This document shows positions 14,656-18,130 of a stretch of DNA of 18,130 nt, in pieces. This DNA comes from an uncultured Myxococcales bacterium. GTDB lineage: Bacteria > Myxococcota_A > UBA9042. The stretch spans positions 1 to 18,130 of the forward strand of contig CALGHC010000832.1 of the NCBI GenBank assembly GCA_937915965.1, read 5' to 3'. Numbering within the stretch: the first letter of the stretch is position 1; each line of letters opens with the position of its first letter. Below the pieces are notes generated by a model that worked only from the letters and a program-made list of their open reading frames with translations, was not told the origin of the DNA and made no database searches. A program made the position numbers and the translations under genes.

Positions 14656-15666
14656 TCAGTCCGGCGGAAAGTACGTATCAATGTCCTCAAGCAAGCGCTT
14701 GGCCTTTTCCTTCTCGATGAGCTGCTCGGCTTCGAGATCGGGCAGCTGATCGGCCGACGCCTGTAGCACGTGTTCGAGCAACTTCTGGAAGAGCAGACGG
14801 CAAGGGTGGGCAGCCACCGCACTGTCAGCGTCGACCAGAGGCGCACCCACGACACAGCGGCTGGCCCGCCGGTCGATCTTGCGGCTGGCCCGAGTCGCGT
14901 AGAGCTCGGCGGCAAGATTGTAGGTCGCCAGATATCCCGGAGCGCCGCGCATCGACAGCCGGAACTGCTCGAAAGCCTTTGGCATATCTCCCTTGGGGAA
15001 GGGCACCTTGGTGTAGTACGCGCCAAGATAGCGATCCGGCGCGTAGTGGAAGTAGCCGGGCGCAAGGCGCTTCGAGGTGGCCATCACGGCGAAGATCATG
15101 TCCTTGTTGGCGAGCACCTCGAGCAGATCCTTCGCCAGACCGTACTTGCCGAGATGAGTCATGAACCAGTACGCCGCGGGCACGGTTCGCCGGTCGAGGG
15201 CAGCGACGGCCTCGTCCGCAGGCGCGTTGCCGCAGACCTTGCGGACGAACGCGGGGTTGAGACCGCGGACCGCCCGCGCCGCGTGCAGAGCACCCTTCTT
15301 GAAGGCGTCGAGTTGCTTGTCGTCCTCCTCGTCGAATCGGTACTTGCCGTCAGCAAAGAGGTAGTAGGCGCGCGACACCAGCAGCCGAACATCAGGCTGG
15401 TCGGCATCAGCGGCCAGGCTCTTCTCGAAGTGATCGATGGCCGCCGCAGCCTGACCCCAGTCCTTGCGCTGCGCGAAGGCCGCCTCGCCAGCGCGGCGTT
15501 CGGCTGCCGCGACGGCCTTATCACCGTTGCCCGCGGGCGCCTCGGCGCACAGCGATCTCATCGCCATGCCGCTCATGCCCTCGACGGTGGGCGACGCCAG
15601 CACGGTGGCGCCAAAGAGGGCCGTGACCAGAAAGCCGCGACAGAAACCCTGCTCCATGGTGGTCAT
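14656..15666 (-). CDS. tatT: TRAP-associated TatT component family protein (TPR-like)
   Basis: A 336-residue exported helical-repeat protein. The family prototype is Treponema pallidum TatT (Tp0956), a TPR-like protein that forms an oligomer with a ligand-carrying pore and binds the DctP partner. Family signatures are PAAYWFMTHLGKYG (163-176), the LAPGYFHYAPDRYLGAYYTKVPF stretch (201-223) and MPKAFEQFRLSMRGAPGYLATYNLAAELYA (228-257). The N-terminus has a hydrophobic segment (about 9-24) followed by VLASPTVEG, a likely Sec signal. I see no lipobox, whereas the treponemal protein is a lipoprotein. The ATG at 15666 has an AAGGA site 9 nt upstream; a longer in-frame ATG at 15744 lacks one. It heads the operon tatT-dctP-dctQ-dctM-lipoprotein, and the TatT/DctP pairing supports both calls. 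Confidence 0.88.
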   Translation of the reverse strand: MTTMEQGFCRGFLVTALFGATVLASPTVEGMSGMAMRSLCAEAPAGNGDKAVAAAERRAGEAAFAQRKDWGQAAAAIDHFEKSLAADADQPDVRLLVSRAYYLFADGKYRFDEEDDKQLDAFKKGALHAARAVRGLNPAFVRKVCGNAPADEAVAALDRRTVPAAYWFMTHLGKYGLAKDLLEVLANKDMIFAVMATSKRLAPGYFHYAPDRYLGAYYTKVPFPKGDMPKAFEQFRLSMRGAPGYLATYNLAAELYATRASRKIDRRASRCVVGAPLVDADSAVAAHPCRLLFQKLLEHVLQASADQLPDLEAEQLIEKEKAKRLLEDIDTYFPPD

Positions 15667-15759
15667 CCGCTCGTTTCCTTGGGCTGGGTCGGCGGCGCCG
15701 ACGGCGAGATTGCGGGGGTGCGTCGCGCTGAGCCCGGCCTTCATTACGGTTCATCCGTT

Positions 15760-15774
15760 GCGTCGATTCGACGC
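15760..15774. promoter_or_regulatory. Perfect 7-1-7 inverted repeat in the TRAP operon leader
   Basis: GCGTCGA, a central T, then TCGACGC is a perfect 15-bp dyad. A 1-nt centre is too tight for an RNA hairpin with full pairing but suits a dimeric helix-turn-helix regulator. It lies downstream of the predicted promoter and 94 bp before the tatT start codon. Confidence 0.45.
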
Positions 15775-15780
15775 GGCCGG

Positions 15781-15832
15781 CTCGGGCAAGCGGAAACGCG
15801 TGACTTCTCGGGCAGGCGCAAACGCGTGGCTT
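15781..15832. repeat. Tandem pair of 26-bp direct repeats upstream of tatT
   Basis: Copies at 15781-15806 and 15807-15832 abut exactly and match at 23 of 26 positions. Each contains AAACGCGTG and begins CTCGGGCA. They start about 12 bp after the predicted -10 box, so they would lie at the very start of the transcript. Two helically repeated sites there are typical of operators; the regulator is unknown. Confidence 0.75.
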
Positions 15833-15843
15833 AAGGGCCAGTG

Positions 15844-15872
15844 AGTCTACCGGGGCGTCCTGGGGCTGACAA
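15844..15872 (-). promoter_or_regulatory. Sigma70-like promoter for the TRAP operon
   Basis: Read on the minus strand: TTGTCA (15872-15867, 5/6), exactly 17 bp, then TAGACT (15849-15844, 4/6). It lies between the end of the M16 gene and tatT and predicts a leader of about 170 nt that contains the tandem repeat and the dyad. The call rests on consensus match and spacing only. Confidence 0.5.
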
Positions 15873-15893
15873 CATGGAAGCGCCGCCAACGCC

Positions 15894-17540
15894 TCAGGGT
15901 GCGACGTCCTCATCGACGTCGACGTCGTCGTCGACGTCGACGTCGTCGTCCTCAGGCTCGTCCTGGGCTGTCGCAGCTCCGGGCAGAGCCGCTGCGTCGG
16001 GCTCTTCCTGTTCGCCGCCGTCGTCGAACCCGGGACCGATCAGCTCGTCCTCCATGTCCTGCCAACGTGGCGGCGCGGTGGGGACCTGCTCGACTGGGCG
16101 CTGCCCTGGCTTGCGCTCGGCTCCACGGGTTGTCTCGGGCGCCAGGTGGGCGGCGACTACCTCGACCTCGAACGCGGCGGTCGGCCGAGATAGATGGTCA
16201 TAGAAGGCGCGGCCATTTCCAACAACGACGGCGGCCATGCGCCCGCTATCGAGAGCCGCCGAAAGGGCACGACGGATGTCCGCTTGACCAACTGCGGCGA
16301 GATGAGCGGGGAACTGGGCGACGTGGTCCTCAGGCAAGCCCAAGACAAGGGCGTGGAGCCGCTCGACGAGCTCGCCTTCGGCGGTCTCGAGGGCGTGCGC
16401 GTGGGCTGCGACGAGGTGGTCGCGCGCGAACCCAAGCTCTGCATCCGTGATCCCCAGCCGGCCGAGGTCTTCGACCAGGCCGACCACGAGCTGGAGGGAC
16501 TCATGAACGTCGCCGTTGCCAGGTGCCCAGCGCAACAACATCGCGCCCTGGTCGGAACCAACGACGAGCTCCGCGTCCGCCGAGTACGACCAGCCCCGCA
16601 ACTCACGAACCTGGTGCACCAGGCGCGAGGTAAATGTCCCCCCCAGCACGGTTCGCACGAGCTGCAAGGCGACCGCGTGGCGACTCGTGGCGCCCGGCAT
16701 GGGCAGCGCCACGACGATCTGCGCCTGCTTGCGGTCGGCGCGATTGAGCACGAGCAGACGTCGCCCCGCCAGCAGCGGCGGCTTGGCACGCTGGCGCCGG
16801 TAGCCGTGGCCGGCGGGCAGCCCGGCCAGCCAGCGAGCTGCGAGTGCCTCGGCGCGGACGTGGTCAACCGCGCCAGCAAAGCCCAACCGGGTGCGCCCGC
16901 GACGTATCATGCCGGCGTGGTGGCGGCGCACGTCGTCAACGCCAATACGGGCGAGGCTGGCAGCCGTACCGTCCGTTGGTCGGCCACCGCGAAGATTCCG
17001 GAACAGATAGCGCACGGCTGCGTCGTCGGCGAGCGCCTCGTCATCGTCGAGGCGCTCCTGCAGTGCGGCGACCTGTTCGCGACGGATGCGATCGACCTCG
17101 CCCGGGTCAAAACGCGGGCGCAACAAGGCGTCGGCGAATAGCGGCAGGAAGGCGTCGAGTTGGTCGGCCAGCACCTCGCCAACCAGGAAAGTCGCGGCCT
17201 TGCCGACATCGATGTCAATCCGAGCGCCAAGCGCGTCAAGGGCGGCCGCAAAGGCGGCGCGGTCGCGACCGCCAGCGCCAGCGAGAGCCGCTTGCCAGCA
17301 AACAGACGTCAGACCCTCCCGGCCTTCGGGGTCGGAATCGCTGCCGGGCTCCAGAACCGCGACCACGCTGACGATCGGCGGCCAAGATCGCTCGACGACG
17401 ATGAGCTGGGGCAAGACCTTTCTCCTTGGTGCGGCATGGGCAGGATTGCAGCCGAACACGACGGCAGCCAGCCCGGCCACGGCCAGCGTGACGACGACGG
17501 CCGCAGCCCGAACGATCGGCGAGGATGCCGTCGCCGTCAT
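15894..17540 (-). CDS. M16-family peptidase-like protein, zinc site lost
   Basis: A 548-residue protein with the two-domain plan of bacterial M16 (pitrilysin / processing-peptidase-like) subunits. The N-terminus is a signal sequence with a possible lipobox (VFGC, Cys31) or an AHA cleavage site (36). Where active members have HxxEH, this one reads S-V-C-W-Q (79-83), so no zinc can bind and it is presumably non-catalytic. The rest is typical: FLPLFADALLRPRFDPGEVDRIRREQVAALQE (131-162) and, in the second domain, GGTFTSRLVHQVRELRGWSYS. The extra C-terminus (about 478-548) is Pro- and Asp-rich and ends in a DDDVDV repeat. The ATG at 17540 overlaps the stop of the upstream M16 gene (ATGA) and has AGGAGG 7 nt upstream. 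Known active/inactive M16 pairs form heterodimers, which is the likely role here. The substrate is unknown. Confidence 0.88.
   Translation of the reverse strand: MTATASSPIVRAAAVVVTLAVAGLAAVVFGCNPAHAAPRRKVLPQLIVVERSWPPIVSVVAVLEPGSDSDPEGREGLTSVCWQAALAGAGGRDRAAFAAALDALGARIDIDVGKAATFLVGEVLADQLDAFLPLFADALLRPRFDPGEVDRIRREQVAALQERLDDDEALADDAAVRYLFRNLRGGRPTDGTAASLARIGVDDVRRHHAGMIRRGRTRLGFAGAVDHVRAEALAARWLAGLPAGHGYRRQRAKPPLLAGRRLLVLNRADRKQAQIVVALPMPGATSRHAVALQLVRTVLGGTFTSRLVHQVRELRGWSYSADAELVVGSDQGAMLLRWAPGNGDVHESLQLVVGLVEDLGRLGITDAELGFARDHLVAAHAHALETAEGELVERLHALVLGLPEDHVAQFPAHLAAVGQADIRRALSAALDSGRMAAVVVGNGRAFYDHLSRPTAAFEVEVVAAHLAPETTRGAERKPGQRPVEQVPTAPPRWQDMEDELIGPGFDDGGEQEEPDAAALPGAATAQDEPEDDDVDVDDDVDVDEDVAP
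15915..15950. repeat. Perfect 18-bp tandem repeat encoding the acidic tail of the M16-like protein
   Basis: Two identical 18-mers (15915-15932, 15933-15950) of GACGTCGACGTCGTCGTC encode (DDDVDV)2 on the minus strand. They are flanked by further GTC/GAC-rich codons. The unit length is a multiple of three, so slippage would change tail length in frame. Confidence 0.9.
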
Positions 17541-18130
17541 CTTCGGACCTCCTGCGGCGCGCTGCGGCTCTCGGCCCGCAGCGTCTCGTCGCGTTCGGTC
17601 CGACCGATCACGACCACCCGGCGGCTAGACTGAAGCCACTGCGCGGCGGCGCGGCCGATCGCCTCTGCGTCGACGGCGTCGAGCGCTTGCCACCAACGCG
17701 TCCGCGCTGCGGGCTCATCGAAGACCGCGACAAAGGTGCCCAAAGCCTCCGCCCGACCGTCCGCGGTTCGCAAGGCACCGTAGCGTGCCATGCGCAGCCG
17801 ATTGCGAGCCGCAGCCAGCTCGGCGGACACGACGGGATGGCTGGCAAGGTCAGCGAGCACGGAGTCCAACGCGCTCAGGGCCTGCTCGGCGCCGACGCCC
17901 GGAAGCAACTCTACGCGGATCTCAAAAACGGCTGGCCCGGCGAGGAGGGCGACGTCGACATCGATCTGGCCAGCGATGGGCCGGTCAAAACGCAACGCCC
18001 GGGCCAGCCGCCCGTGATCAGAGCCGGCCAGCACCTCGGCGAGCACGGTGAGCGCGGCGTGGGCGGGGTCGCCGCCAGCGGGCGCGGGCCAGCCGACCAA
18101 CAGCCGCTCGGCCCCCATACCGGTGGCCAA
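17537..18130 (-). CDS. M16-family peptidase, C-terminal part (5' end outside window)
   Basis: The last ~197 residues of an M16 peptidase-like protein that continues beyond the window. What is visible is most of the second M16 domain: LLVGWPAPAGGDPAHAALTVLAEVLAG, GRLARALRFDRPIAG with the domain's conserved Arg region, FEIRVELLPGVGAEQALSALDSVL and SAELAAARNRLRMARYGAL. The catalytic HxxEH would lie in the missing N-terminal half, so whether this is the active partner cannot be seen. It ends in an ATGA overlap with the zinc-less M16 gene, so the two are translated from one mRNA. A TTG exists at the window edge, but it falls inside the fold and is not the real start. Confidence 0.85.
   Translation of the reverse strand: MATGMGAERLLVGWPAPAGGDPAHAALTVLAEVLAGSDHGRLARALRFDRPIAGQIDVDVALLAGPAVFEIRVELLPGVGAEQALSALDSVLADLASHPVVSAELAAARNRLRMARYGALRTADGRAEALGTFVAVFDEPAARTRWWQALDAVDAEAIGRAAAQWLQSSRRVVVIGRTERDETLRAESRSAPQEVRR

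Noticed and set aside
15667..15744. A longer TatT start at the ATG at 15744
   Set aside because: It has no Shine-Dalgarno and would put 26 polar residues before the signal sequence; the ATG at 15666 has an AAGGA site and places the hydrophobic segment correctly.

Overview
The window is GC-rich, densely packed bacterial DNA with almost no spacer. The gene content suggests a deltaproteobacterium in the broad sense, probably Myxococcota or Bradymonadota-like. The pointers are a very large lipoprotein built from Asp/Cys 'MopE-type' metal-binding repeats, a TRAP transporter with the accessory TatT component, GC-ending codons and an acidic low-complexity linker behind a lipobox. This is an inference from content only. 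I saw no rRNA, tRNA, CRISPR array, insertion sequence, phage gene or other sign of a mobile element. No gene-free stretch exceeds 300 bases; the longest is 227 bp (15667-15893).

Layout. 1-147 may be the tail of a plus-strand gene cut by the window edge. 101-934 (minus) is a CPBP-family membrane protein with degenerate active-site motifs, divergent from a UvrD/PcrA helicase (1028-3454, plus). A MoaD-MoaE fusion (3599-4315, plus) follows, and it converges on rsmI with 12 bp between them. pyrG and rsmI (6997-4328, minus) are a tight pair behind a recognisable sigma70-like promoter at 7089-7118. The spacer of that promoter is almost entirely a perfect 14-bp palindrome.

The centre is a minus-strand run from 15666 down to 7198: TatT, DctP, DctQ, DctM, then the repeat lipoprotein. 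DctQ and DctM overlap by ATGA, and the lipoprotein starts 30 bp after DctM, so the five genes are probably one operon. It is headed by a sigma70-like promoter (15844-15872). Its leader carries a 26-bp tandem repeat and a 7-1-7 inverted repeat. Both permeases are larger than the family norm. DctQ carries an extra multi-helix insertion, and DctM carries a roughly 220-residue soluble C-terminal extension that I cannot assign. Together with the Asp/Cys-rich lipoprotein this is the best candidate for an unusual system: a TatT-equipped TRAP importer with extra extramembrane parts.

15894-18130 (minus) holds two ATGA-overlapping M16 (pitrilysin-like) peptidase genes. The downstream one has lost the HxxEH zinc site, which fits an active/inactive heterodimer, but the catalytic half of its partner lies outside the window.
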